Origin: Nocardioides sp. cx-173
GTDB lineage: Bacteria; Actinomycetota; Actinomycetes; Propionibacteriales; Nocardioidaceae
DNA length: 64,000 nt
Direction of reading: 5' to 3'
Assembly (NCBI RefSeq): GCF_021117365.1
Contig: NZ_CP088262.1
Span: 1,612,001 to 1,676,000, forward strand
The notes beneath the pieces were generated by a model. That model had not been told where the DNA came from, did not search any database, and saw only the letters and a list, made by a program, of their open reading frames with translations. Positions 44,098 through 53,121 of the stretch are shown here, one piece after another; within the stretch, counting starts at the first letter, position 1; every line of letters starts with the position of its first letter. The position numbers and the translations under genes were made by a program.

Positions 44098-45443
44098 AGC
44101 CCTATGTCAAGCAGCCTCCTTGGTGATGAGGCTGAGCCGGCCGTGTAGGTCGGGGTTGTAGGGCACTTGGTCGTGCCAGCAGCGCCAGAGGATCCTGGTC
44201 CAGGCTTGGGCCAGGATCCTTGCCGCGTGGGGGTGGCGGCAGCCGCGCTGGCGGGCGCGGTCGTAGGTATCGCGGGCCCAGGCGTTGGCGCGCGGGGTGT
44301 CTTGAGCCCAGTCGATGAGCGCGGCGCGGAGAGTCTTGTTGCAGCCGCGTCGGTAGGCGACGTTGAGGTGTTTGCCGGACTGTCTGGTTGAGGGTGCGAC
44401 CCCGGCGGCTGCGGCGAGCGCGGCGGCATCTGGGAAGCGGGCGCGGCAGTCGCCAATCTCGGCCAGGAGGGTTGCGGCGCGCACGGTTCCAGCGCGTGGG
44501 AGGGACTGGAAGATCGGGCCGTCGGGGTGCGCGAGGAGCGCTTCCTTGATCCGGGTCTCGAGGATCGATTGCTGTTCGCGGAGCTTGCTGAGCAGGTCGA
44601 CCAGGGTGAGTACGACGAGTTCGCTGGCTTCGGCTGCTGGGCCGCTCACGCGTCCGGTGGCTGCGTTGCGCAGGTGGTCGACGAGATCGGCGGCGCTCTG
44701 GCGACCGCAGTAGCCATTGGCCTTGAGCCAGTGCGCCATTCGAAGCTGGGACAGCCACGCGGCCTTGGCTTCGGTCGGGAACCGGCGCAAGAACGCCAGG
44801 CTGATACCGATGTCGAGCTGGCTGAACAGTCCGATCGCTCCGGGGAAGTTGTGCTGCAACACCGCCAACAGCTGGTTATGCACCGCAATCCGGTGATCGA
44901 TCAAGTCGTGACGCGAACGCACCAGCATCCGCAACGCGATCGTCTCCTCGGTATCGGGTTGTACAACCGCCCAGCGTGCGGTGTCGGTGCGTAAGGCGTC
45001 GGCCAGGACAAACGCGTCGAACCGGTCGTCCTTGTTGCCTGCACTGCCGTAGCGCGCACGTAGCGACTTCACTTGACGCGCCGAGATCACCACGACCTCG
45101 AATCCGTCGCGGATCAGATGCTCGACCACCGGCCCGTCGCCACGTTCGATCCCGACCTGGGCCACGCCGTGACGGCGCAGCAAGGTCGTGATCTTGCCCA
45201 GTCCCGGCTTCGAGTGCGGGAGCGTGACTTCCTCGATGCGCTGCCCATCGTCATCGACGATGCACAACGCGTGGTGCTGCCAGGACCAGTCGATCCCAGC
45301 GAAAGTGGGCGTAGCCTCCATGATTAGTGCTCCTTCCGTATAGCCCACGGAATCAGCACTCCGGCCCCGGGACGTGACGGCCGGTTGGTCACTGCGGCAC
45401 TCGCGGTGCAAAGCCCTATGGCCGGTCTGCACGTCCCGGGCCA
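44098..45443 (-). mobile_element. IS110-family insertion sequence (boundaries approximate)
   Basis: Contains one DEDD transposase gene and a structured non-coding region on its 5' side. Base composition is lower in GC than the flanks. AGCCCTATG occurs at 44098-44106, right after pfkA, and again at 45412-45420; these could be the two junctions or the target copy and its guide. IS110 elements have no long terminal inverted repeats and make no target duplication of usual type, so the exact ends need comparison with an empty site. A hairpin at 45524-45546 looks like the native terminator of the neighbouring gene, so the element ends before it. Confidence 0.75.
44107..45321 (-). CDS. IS110-family transposase (DEDD recombinase)
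   Basis: 404 residues. N-terminal RuvC-like DEDD domain (FAGIDWSWQHHALCIVD with D11; GIERGDGPVVEHL; GNKDDRFDAFVLAD) and C-terminal domain with the conserved Ser region (IFQSLPRAGTVRAATLL, AAAAGVAPSTRQSGKH). Intact, no frameshift. ATG is preceded by GGAAGGAG with 7 nt spacing. It acts with a bridge (seek) RNA encoded by the element to choose its target. Lower GC than its neighbours. Confidence 0.95.
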   Translation of the reverse strand: MEATPTFAGIDWSWQHHALCIVDDDGQRIEEVTLPHSKPGLGKITTLLRRHGVAQVGIERGDGPVVEHLIRDGFEVVVISARQVKSLRARYGSAGNKDDRFDAFVLADALRTDTARWAVVQPDTEETIALRMLVRSRHDLIDHRIAVHNQLLAVLQHNFPGAIGLFSQLDIGISLAFLRRFPTEAKAAWLSQLRMAHWLKANGYCGRQSAADLVDHLRNAATGRVSGPAAEASELVVLTLVDLLSKLREQQSILETRIKEALLAHPDGPIFQSLPRAGTVRAATLLAEIGDCRARFPDAAALAAAAGVAPSTRQSGKHLNVAYRRGCNKTLRAALIDWAQDTPRANAWARDTYDRARQRGCRHPHAARILAQAWTRILWRCWHDQVPYNPDLHGRLSLITKEAA

Positions 45444-45523
45444 CCAGGCCCTGCAACTGTCAGCCAGGTCCTCACCAAGGCGGGACTGCGTCAGTTCGGC
45501 AGTGACCTAGCAGCACCGGGGTG
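45322..45523 (-). ncRNA. Candidate bridge RNA region of the IS110 element
   Basis: The non-coding DNA before the transposase can fold: GGCCCCGGGACGTG at 45363-45376 pairs with CACGTCCCGGGCC at 45430-45442 (one bulge), enclosing about 53 nt that include AGCCCTATG, identical to the element's other junction at 44098-44106. In IS110 elements the bridge RNA is transcribed from this side and its loops match target and donor DNA. Extent and strand are inferred, not seen. Confidence 0.4.
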
Positions 45524-45546
45524 CAGACAAGGCATACGCCTGTCTG
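45524..45546 (-). terminator. Hairpin after DHA2 efflux gene
   Basis: CAGACAAGGC, loop ATAC, GCCTGTCTG: nine base pairs with one bulged A, 26 nt downstream of the stop of the efflux carrier gene on the minus strand. Probably its terminator. Confidence 0.5.
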
Positions 45547-45571
45547 AGACCTACGGTCCACCAGTGACGCC

Positions 45572-46984
45572 TCAGTGCTCGACCGCGGCGAGGTCCAGCT
45601 CGCGCGGTGCCAGCAGCGCCACCAGTCCGGCGATCGCCAGCATGGCGAGTCCGCCCGCGAGCCCGACGCGGGCGAGCGCCTCACTGAGGGTGGCGGCGCC
45701 CAGGCCCGCGGTGGTGGCGATGCTGCCGAGGATCGCGACCCCGAGGACCGCGCCGATCTCGTAGCTCGACTCCTCGAGTACCGCAGCGCTCCCGGCCTGG
45801 TCGAGCGGCGCGCCGGCCATGATCACCGCCGAGGCGACCGCGAGGGAGGCCAGGCCGAGACCCACCAGGCTCAGCGCCACCGCCACTCCCGGGTAGGCCA
45901 GGGGCTGCGGGAGGACGGCGAGGAGCAGCAGGCCGGCCGAGCCCACGACCAGCCCGCCGGCGAGCACCGTCCGGGCGCCGATGCGGGCGGCGAGAGCCGG
46001 GGCGAACGGGCCGGCGAGGATGCCGCCGGCCGCCATCGGCAGCAGGGCGACGCCGGCGTCGAACGGCTCGTAGGCCTGGCTCAGCTGGAGCCACTGGGCG
46101 ACCAGCAGGAGCAGCCCGGCCATCGCGAAGCTGCTGACCAGCGCGGTGAGCATGCCGGCGCTGAAGGCGCGTCCGCGGAACAGGCGCAGCTCCAGCATCG
46201 GCTCGGCGGCCGCGAGGCACCGGCGTACGAACAGCGTCAGCGCGACGACGGCGACGACGGTCGCCACGACGGCCTCGGTGTCGGGCCCGTCCTTGCCGAG
46301 CTGCTTGATCGCGTGGACCAGCGCCACCATGCCGAGCATCGACAGCACCAGCGTCGCGACGTCGAGGCGGCCCGGCCGCGCCGAGCGACTCTCGGGCAGC
46401 AGCACCAGGGCGGCCACCACGGCGACCACCATCACGGGGACGTTGAAGAGGAACGCCGAGTGCCAGCTGAAGCGCTCCAGCAGCGCGCCGCCCACGATCG
46501 GCCCGAGGGCGCTCCCGACGGCGGCGACCGAGCCCCAGACCCCGAGCGCGGTGGCCCGCTCGCGGGGGTCGGAGAAGAGGGTCCGGATCAGCGACAGGGT
46601 GGAGGGCATGATCATCGCGCCGCCCACGCCGAGCAGGGCGCGCACGGCGATCACCTCGCCGGCGGTGTCGGCGACGAGCACGACCAGCGAGGCCAGCCCG
46701 AACACGGTGAAGCCGCCCACCAGCATCCGGCGCCGGCCCCACCGGTCGCCCAGCGAGCCGGCGGCGACCAGCAGCCCGGCCAGCACGAGGGGGTAGACGT
46801 CGACGATCCAGAGCAGCTCGACGGGGCCGGGGCGCAGGTCCGCGGACATGTCGGGCAGGGCCAGGTTCAAGACGGTCATGTCCATGACCACCACGAGCAG
46901 GCTCGCGGACAGCACCGCGAGCCCGGCCCAACGGCGCCGGGTCGCCGGGGTCTGCTCCCGGGGCGTCGACGTAGCCGCGGTCAT
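45572..46984 (-). CDS. DHA2-family drug efflux MFS transporter (EmrB/QacA type)
   Basis: 470 residues with about 14 membrane helices. Motif D1 VVMDMTVLNLALPDMSADL in helix 1, motif A GDRWGRRRML, motif C GPIVGGALLERFSWHSAFL. It exports hydrophobic drugs or antibiotics in exchange for protons. ATG overlaps the TGA of a 21-codon ORF (46981-47046), so its translation is probably coupled to that ORF. No separate TetR regulator gene is present. Confidence 0.93.
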   Translation of the reverse strand: MTAATSTPREQTPATRRRWAGLAVLSASLLVVVMDMTVLNLALPDMSADLRPGPVELLWIVDVYPLVLAGLLVAAGSLGDRWGRRRMLVGGFTVFGLASLVVLVADTAGEVIAVRALLGVGGAMIMPSTLSLIRTLFSDPRERATALGVWGSVAAVGSALGPIVGGALLERFSWHSAFLFNVPVMVVAVVAALVLLPESRSARPGRLDVATLVLSMLGMVALVHAIKQLGKDGPDTEAVVATVVAVVALTLFVRRCLAAAEPMLELRLFRGRAFSAGMLTALVSSFAMAGLLLLVAQWLQLSQAYEPFDAGVALLPMAAGGILAGPFAPALAARIGARTVLAGGLVVGSAGLLLLAVLPQPLAYPGVAVALSLVGLGLASLAVASAVIMAGAPLDQAGSAAVLEESSYEIGAVLGVAILGSIATTAGLGAATLSEALARVGLAGGLAMLAIAGLVALLAPRELDLAAVEH

Positions 46985-47046
46985 CGGTGCGCTACCTCGT
47001 TGAGGCAGCGCAGCGCGGCGTCGAGCACCTCGTCGCGGCTCTGCAC
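46981..47046 (-). CDS. Small ORF coupled to the efflux gene; TetR remnant or leader peptide
   Basis: A 21-codon ORF starts at GTG 47046 with AGGAG 6 nt upstream, and its TGA overlaps the efflux carrier ATG (ATGA). Its product contains RDEVLDAALRCLNEVA, very like helix 1 of TetR regulators, which often precede or face such carriers. It could be what is left of a deleted regulator fused by its ribosome site to the carrier, or a leader peptide. A weak palindrome (GAGACATCAGTATCTC, 47077-47092) upstream may be the old operator. Confidence 0.5.
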   Translation of the reverse strand: MQSRDEVLDAALRCLNEVAHR

Positions 47047-47189
47047 GGGATCTCCTGAGACGAACGTGGCTCTAGCGAGACATCAGTATCTCACGAGGTC
47101 CGTGCCGCACGAGCGGCGCAATGACGAGGTTTGTGCGAGCGTGAGTGGTGGAAGTGTGGTGGGGATCGTCGACGAGCGGGAGGCAGCAC

Positions 47190-48641
47190 ATGACCGGACA
47201 GAGCGCGGAGCCCGTTGACGTCAACGGCCGGGAGCCCGGCCTCAAGCGGGTCCTCGGACCGAAGCTGCTGCTCCTCTTCATCGTCGGCGACATCCTGGGT
47301 GCCGGGGTCTACGCCGTCACCGGCAGCCTCGCCGGCCAAGTGGGCGGCATCGCCTGGCTGCCGTTCCTCGTGGCGTTCGCCGTGGCCACCTTGACCGCCT
47401 TCTCCTACCTCGAGCTCGTGACCAAGTACCCCCAGGCCGCGGGAGCAGCGCTCTACACGCACAAGGCGTTCGGGATCCACTTCATCACCTTCCTGGTGGC
47501 CTTCACGGTGGTCTGCTCGGGAATCACCAGTGCCTCCACGTCCTCGGGGCTGCTCGCGTCCAACCTGCTGATCGGCCTCGATGAGATCCTGCCGGGCATC
47601 CCGACGGGGGACACCGCCTCGCTCCTCGTCGCGCTGGCGTTCATGCTCCTGCTGGCCGGCGTGAACCTGCGCGGGGTCGGCGAGAGCGTGAAGTTCAACA
47701 TCATCTTGACCCTCGTCGAGGTCAGCGCGCTCGCGATCGTCATCGGCATCGGCATCTTCGCCGTCAGCCGCGGCGACGGCGACCTGTCGCGGGTGACGGT
47801 CTTCGAGAACCCGGACGACAAGGGGCTCTTCGCGGCAGTCACGATCGCGACGGCGATCGCCTTCTTCTCCATGGTCGGCTTCGAGGACTCCGTCAACATG
47901 GTGGAGGAGGTCGACGAACCGGAGCGGATCTTCCCCAGGGTGATGCTGACCGGGCTCGGCATCGCGGTGCTGATCTACATGCTGGTCGCGATCTCGGTCG
48001 TCGCCGTCGTGCCCTCCGGCACGATCTCGAGCCCCACGAACCCCGAGGCCGGCGTTCTCATCGACGTGGTGAAGATCGGCGCTCCCGACGTGCCGATCGA
48101 CAAGCTGTTCCCCTTCCTCACCGTCTTCGCCGTGGCCAACACCGCCCTGATCAACATGCTGATGGCCAGCCGGCTGATCTACGGCATGGCCCGCCAGGAC
48201 GTGCTGCCGAGCAGCCTCGGCCGGGTCAGCCCCAACACCCGGTCCCCGTGGGCCGCGGTGGTCTTCACCACGGTCATCGCGCTGGGGCTGATCTTCGTGG
48301 TGCGCGTGGTCCTCTCCGCCTCCAGCGTCACGTCGCTCTCGGGCACCACCGCGCTGCTCCTGCTCGCGGTGTTCACGATCGTCAACGTCGCCTGCCTCGT
48401 GTTGCGCCGTGACCCTGCGGGGCGGTTCAAGGCGCCGACGGCCTTCCCGGTGCTGGGCGCCCTGTCCTGCGCCTACCTGCTCGGTCCTTGGGCCCGGCTG
48501 CCGGAGAACTACGTCCAGTACCGCATCGCCGGCGTCCTGCTCGCCATCGGCGTCGTGCTTTGGGTGATCACCTGGATGACCAACCGTGGCGTGCGCGCCA
48601 AGAAGACCGGCTTCCGCGACATCGAGCACCTCGAGGAGTAG
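47190..48641 (+). CDS. APC-family amino acid permease
   Basis: 483 residues with about 12 membrane helices: LLLLFIVGDILGAGVYAVTG is the substrate-binding helix 1 motif, SYLELVTKYPQAAGAALYT helix 2, and FFSMVGFEDSVNMVEEVDEP the helix 6 region. An amino acid, polyamine or related amine is the substrate. ATG 47190 has GGGAGG 6 nt upstream. Faces the efflux carrier divergently across about 200 bp. Confidence 0.9.
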   Translation: MTGQSAEPVDVNGREPGLKRVLGPKLLLLFIVGDILGAGVYAVTGSLAGQVGGIAWLPFLVAFAVATLTAFSYLELVTKYPQAAGAALYTHKAFGIHFITFLVAFTVVCSGITSASTSSGLLASNLLIGLDEILPGIPTGDTASLLVALAFMLLLAGVNLRGVGESVKFNIILTLVEVSALAIVIGIGIFAVSRGDGDLSRVTVFENPDDKGLFAAVTIATAIAFFSMVGFEDSVNMVEEVDEPERIFPRVMLTGLGIAVLIYMLVAISVVAVVPSGTISSPTNPEAGVLIDVVKIGAPDVPIDKLFPFLTVFAVANTALINMLMASRLIYGMARQDVLPSSLGRVSPNTRSPWAAVVFTTVIALGLIFVVRVVLSASSVTSLSGTTALLLLAVFTIVNVACLVLRRDPAGRFKAPTAFPVLGALSCAYLLGPWARLPENYVQYRIAGVLLAIGVVLWVITWMTNRGVRAKKTGFRDIEHLEE

Positions 48642-48647
48642 TCCTAG

Positions 48648-48663
48648 TGTGAGCCGGCTCACA
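48648..48663. promoter_or_regulatory. CRP/GlxR-type operator
   Basis: TGTGAGCCGGCTCACA, a perfect 16-bp palindrome that fits TGTGA-N6-TCACA, the consensus for cAMP receptor proteins of actinobacteria (GlxR, Rv3676-like) as well as E. coli CRP. It lies 7 bp after the permease stop and 59 bp before the start of the secreted protein. TAGTGT (48645-48650) overlaps it; if that is the -10 element, CRP would repress. Confidence 0.65.
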
Positions 48664-48721
48664 TCGGGGTACGGCATGAGCGCGCCAGTTTCGGTGGCCG
48701 GTCAAGACGAGGAGCGATGAA

Positions 48722-49501
48722 ATGCGCACACGATTGGTGAAGCTGCTGGTGGCGACTCTCACGGCGGGCGGCCTCATGGTTGCGCCGGCCCCGGCAACCC
48801 AGGCCGATGTCCAGGGTGACGTGGTGATGGTGGGGGAGAAACCCGTCGCGGGGACCTACGACATGGCCTACAACAACTACAGCGAGAAGATGAAGGTCTG
48901 CACTATGTCGCGAGAACGCAAGCGCGACTACTACTGCGAGTTCCACGGCTACCGCGTCGCTCGGGGAAAGATGCACGTCAAGCTGCACACCTACCGAGTC
49001 AGGGAGGGCATGCGGAAGTACGACTTCTACGTCCTCGACGTCGACGTCGACAACACCGACCGCTACGGAAAGTCCAAGAAGGGTTGGATGAAGGTGCATA
49101 TCGAGAACGTCGGCGCGGTCAAGCTGGTCGACTTCTCCGACACGACCTCGGTCTCGGCGACCAAGGCCGACTGTGCCGAGATCGGGCTCTCCATCGGGCA
49201 CAGCGTCGGCCCGGCCTCGGCGTCGATGGACTGGGGAAGTGTGCGCTTCTGCGACAAACAGGCCAGGTACTACATCGAGGGAAGCACCGGCGACCACACC
49301 GTCTACGAGGCTGAGCACACCCGGCAGATCTCGTCCCTCAGCAGCCAGCGGATCGTCAAGGTGCCGCGGGGCAAACGTCCCGTGTTCTCGGTGACCGTCC
49401 ACCTCCCCAACGACGACTGCACCAAGACCGGCTATGGCAACTGCACCGCTTTCAAGAACTCCACCTACCTCAAGACGTGGAAGATCGGCACCCGCGGGTG
49501 A
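48722..49501 (+). CDS. Secreted protein of unknown function
   Basis: 259 residues with a signal peptide (RTRLVKLLVATLTAGGL, cleavage near TQADV). The mature protein is beta-rich, with six cysteines (C60, C72 and later C154, C179, C231, C238 approximately) and many Tyr, Lys and Asp; no known domain recognised. ATG has GAGGAG 7 nt upstream. Codon use is a little less GC-rich than in core genes. It is alone between a permease and DAHP synthase and follows a CRP-type site, so its expression probably depends on cAMP. Confidence 0.7.
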   Translation: MRTRLVKLLVATLTAGGLMVAPAPATQADVQGDVVMVGEKPVAGTYDMAYNNYSEKMKVCTMSRERKRDYYCEFHGYRVARGKMHVKLHTYRVREGMRKYDFYVLDVDVDNTDRYGKSKKGWMKVHIENVGAVKLVDFSDTTSVSATKADCAEIGLSIGHSVGPASASMDWGSVRFCDKQARYYIEGSTGDHTVYEAEHTRQISSLSSQRIVKVPRGKRPVFSVTVHLPNDDCTKTGYGNCTAFKNSTYLKTWKIGTRG

Positions 49502-49544
49502 GAGCGAGTTCGGCCGTTGCCGCAGCGCTGCGTACGCTGGGCTG

Positions 49545-50884
49545 GTGAGCAGTGACATCCCCGACCTCGCCGCCCTGCACGCCCTGGGGCCGGCCCAGCA
49601 GCCGACGTACGCCGACCGCGACGCGGTCGACGCCGCCGTCGCCCGCCTCCGCACTGCGCCGCCGCTGGTCTTCGCGGGGGAGTGCGACGACCTCAAGGCC
49701 AAGCTCGCCGCGGTGACCCGCGGCGAGGCCTTCCTGCTCCAGGGCGGCGACTGCGCCGAGACCTTCTCCGGCGTCACCGCCGACAACGTCCGCAACAAGC
49801 TGCGGGTGCTGCTGCAGATGGCCGTCGTGCTGACCTACGCCGCCTCCGTGCCGGTCGTGAAGCTGGGCCGCCTCGCCGGCCAGTACGCCAAGCCGCGCAG
49901 CTCCGACCTCGAGACCCGCGGCGACGTCACGCTGCCGGCGTACCGCGGCGACGCCGTCAACGGCTACGACTTCACCGCCGAGTCGCGCGTGCACGACCCG
50001 CAGCGGCTCGTCGACGTCTACAACGCGTCGGCGTCCACGCTCAACCTGGTGCGCGCCTTCGTCACCGGCGGCTACGCCGACCTGCGCCAGGTCCACACCT
50101 GGAACACCGACTTCGTGCGCGACTCGGTCGTGGGCCAGCAGTACGAGAAGCTGGCGCACGAGATCGACCGCGCGATGTCCTTCATGAAGGCGATCGGCGC
50201 GGACCCCGACGAGTTCCACCGGGTCGACTTCCACTCCTCGCACGAGGCCCTGGTGCTCGAGTACGAGCACGCGATGACCCGCATCGACTCACGCACGCAG
50301 CTGCCCTACGACGTCTCCGCCCACTTCCTGTGGATCGGTGAGCGCACCCGGCAGCTCGACAACGCGCACGTCGAGCTGCTGCGCCACATCCAGAACCCGA
50401 TCGGCGTCAAGCTCGGCCCGTCGACCACCCCCGACGACGCGCTCGCGCTCGCCGCGCGCCTCAACCCCGACAACGAGGCCGGGCGCCTGACCTTCATCAC
50501 CCGCTTCGGCGCCGGCAAGATCCGCGACGGGCTGCCGCAGCTGGTCGAGAAGGTCACCGCGGAGGGCGTCAACGTCGCCTGGGTCTGCGACCCCATGCAC
50601 GGCAACACCTTCGAGGCCAGCTCGGGCTACAAGACCCGCGCGTTCGGCGACGTGATCGACGAGGTCCAGGGCTTCTTCGACGTCCACCACGGCCTCGGCA
50701 CCTGGCCCGGTGGCATCCACGTGGAGCTGACCGGCGACGACGTCACCGAGTGCGTCGGCGGCGGCGAGGCCCTGCTGGAGGCCGACCTGGGCGGGCGCTA
50801 CGAGTCGGTCTGCGACCCGCGCCTCAACCGGGTCCAGTCCCTCGAGCTGGCCTTCCTGGTCGCCGAGATGCTCCGCCGCGCCTG

Positions 50885-50885
<1 letters not shown>
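49545..50885 (+). CDS. aroG: 3-deoxy-7-phosphoheptulonate synthase, class II
   Basis: 446 residues of the plant/mycobacterial class II type. [11 protein letters not shown] carries the metal Cys, [18 protein letters not shown] the phosphoenolpyruvate site, and VCDPMHGNT the metal ligands. It makes DAHP from erythrose 4-phosphate and phosphoenolpyruvate, the first step of aromatic amino acid synthesis. TACGCT (49533-49538) is 6 nt before GTG 49545, so it is leaderless. A second, class I enzyme is encoded 2.2 kb downstream. Confidence 0.95.
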
Positions 50886-51877
<992 letters not shown>

Positions 51878-51899
51878 TCCCTGGCGTCGAACGGCGGGT

Positions 51900-51966
51900 G
51901 TGAAACTCACGGCTCCCGCATGGAGTTTCGTCGGGGAGGCGTGAGTTTCACCGGGTGCCCGGTGAA
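51900..51966. repeat. 67-bp intergenic repeat, copy 1
   Basis: Outer arms GTGAAACTCACG (51900-51911) and CGTGAGTTTCAC (51940-51951), an inner CTCCCG/CGGGGAG stem, then the palindrome CACCGGGTGCCCGGTG (51949-51964). Copy 2 is 143 bp further with 3 differences in 67. Placed between convergent genes. Confidence 0.85.
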
Positions 51967-52042
51967 ACTTGATGCGGTCCGCGGCCGGGTGCGGCCAGGC
52001 GGTACCTCGCGACTCATCGGTCACCTTTGCCGCACCACCAGC

Positions 52043-52109
52043 GTGAAACTCACGGCTCCCGCATGAAGCTTCGTCGGGGAAGCGTGAGTTTCACCGGGTG
52101 CCCGGTGAA
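52043..52109. repeat. 67-bp intergenic repeat, copy 2
   Basis: Same structure: arms at 52043-52054 and 52083-52094, palindrome at 52092-52107. The outer arms are perfect complements in both copies while the changes sit in the loop and inner stem, which suggests the folded form is kept. Likely bidirectional terminators; the 76 bp between the copies holds nothing I recognise. Confidence 0.85.
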
Positions 52110-52130
52110 TCTCCTCCCCGCGCCGCTACC

Positions 52131-53111
52131 TCACGCCGGCGTGCCAACCAGCGCGACGTCGCTGATCGCGGTGTAGTTGCGGGCTGAGCGGCCCGAGCCG
52201 GGGGCGGAGACCTCGACGAGGCGCAAGGTGACCGTGGAGGTGGTGACCGAGTCGACGTCGATGGTCTGCAGGCGGCGGGTCTGCTCGAGGTTCTGGGTGA
52301 GCGTCGTGCCGTCGTCGAAGCTCCACTCCGCGACCAGGACGCGGCGGTTGCCGCGGTACCAGTCGAGGGTGCGGTCGCCGTCCGGGGAGCTCTTCGCGTA
52401 GCCGTTGACCATGCCGACCTGCGTCAGCGTGGTCTCGGCACCGAGGCTCAGCGTGATCGTGGATCCGCTGCCGTCGCCCGGCATCCGCCAGCAGGTGGTC
52501 GCGACCCCGTCGAGCAGGTTGCGCGCCTCGTAGCGCACCAGGTTGCCGTCGACGTCGGTGTTGGGCGGTGCCGTGCGCGGGACCTTGGCCGTGGCCAGGC
52601 GGGCCACGTTCTCGGGCTCACCCGGCTCGGCGGGCTCGGACGGTGTCGGCGTCGGCGTGGGCGTGGGGGTCGGCGTCGGAGTGGGCGCCTCGCTGGTCGG
52701 CGTCGGGGTGGGGGCGGGGTCCTTCGCCGACCCCTCGTCGTCACCGCCGCCGGTCACCAGCAGCACCACCCCGAGCGTTGCCACCAGCACCAGAGCGACG
52801 GCGCCGAGCGCCCAGGGCAGCCACCCCGGCCGGCTGGACCCGGGGGCGCGGTGCCCCGAGGGGGCGTACGCCGGCGGGGGACCGCTCGGCCTGGGGCCGC
52901 GGACCTCGTCGGCGTACAGCGGGAACCGCGGCTGCGCCGGTGCGTGCAGCACCGGGGGCGGCGGGGCCGGGCCCTCGGCGGGGCGTGAGGGGTCCACGAC
53001 GGCCGGCCGCTCGGCCGTGTCGGTCGGCCCGGCGCCGGGCGCCGGATGCCCGCAGTCGAGGCAGTAGCGGCCCACCCCCAGCGGGTGCCCGCACCTCTCA
53101 CACGTCTCCAC
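52131..53111 (-). CDS. Zinc-ribbon membrane protein with discoidin-like domain
   Basis: 326 residues. N-terminal zinc ribbon (CERCGHPLGVGRYCLDCGHP), a Pro-rich cytoplasmic linker, one membrane helix (about 97-118), a Thr-Pro repeat spacer (PTPTPTPTPTPTP, about 133-157), and a C-terminal extracytoplasmic domain (about 165-325) resembling the NADase-type glycan-binding/discoidin domain (LLDGVATTCWRMPGDGSG, LTQVGMVNGYAK). It may bind cell-wall glycan and signal inward, but no function is known. The Thr-Pro stretch is a simple repeat in DNA (about 52640-52700). Confidence 0.8.
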   Translation of the reverse strand: METCERCGHPLGVGRYCLDCGHPAPGAGPTDTAERPAVVDPSRPAEGPAPPPPVLHAPAQPRFPLYADEVRGPRPSGPPPAYAPSGHRAPGSSRPGWLPWALGAVALVLVATLGVVLLVTGGGDDEGSAKDPAPTPTPTSEAPTPTPTPTPTPTPTPSEPAEPGEPENVARLATAKVPRTAPPNTDVDGNLVRYEARNLLDGVATTCWRMPGDGSGSTITLSLGAETTLTQVGMVNGYAKSSPDGDRTLDWYRGNRRVLVAEWSFDDGTTLTQNLEQTRRLQTIDVDSVTTSTVTLRLVEVSAPGSGRSARNYTAISDVALVGTPA

Positions 53112-53121
53112 GCGCGGAAGC

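Noticed and set aside
47077..47092. TetR-type operator before the efflux gene
   Set aside because: Only 5 of 8 paired positions match; kept as a note, not as a feature.
52629..52705. CRISPR or tandem repeat array
   Set aside because: The repeated GTCGGCGTGGGC-like DNA codes for a Thr-Pro spacer in a membrane protein; no spacers or regular repeats.
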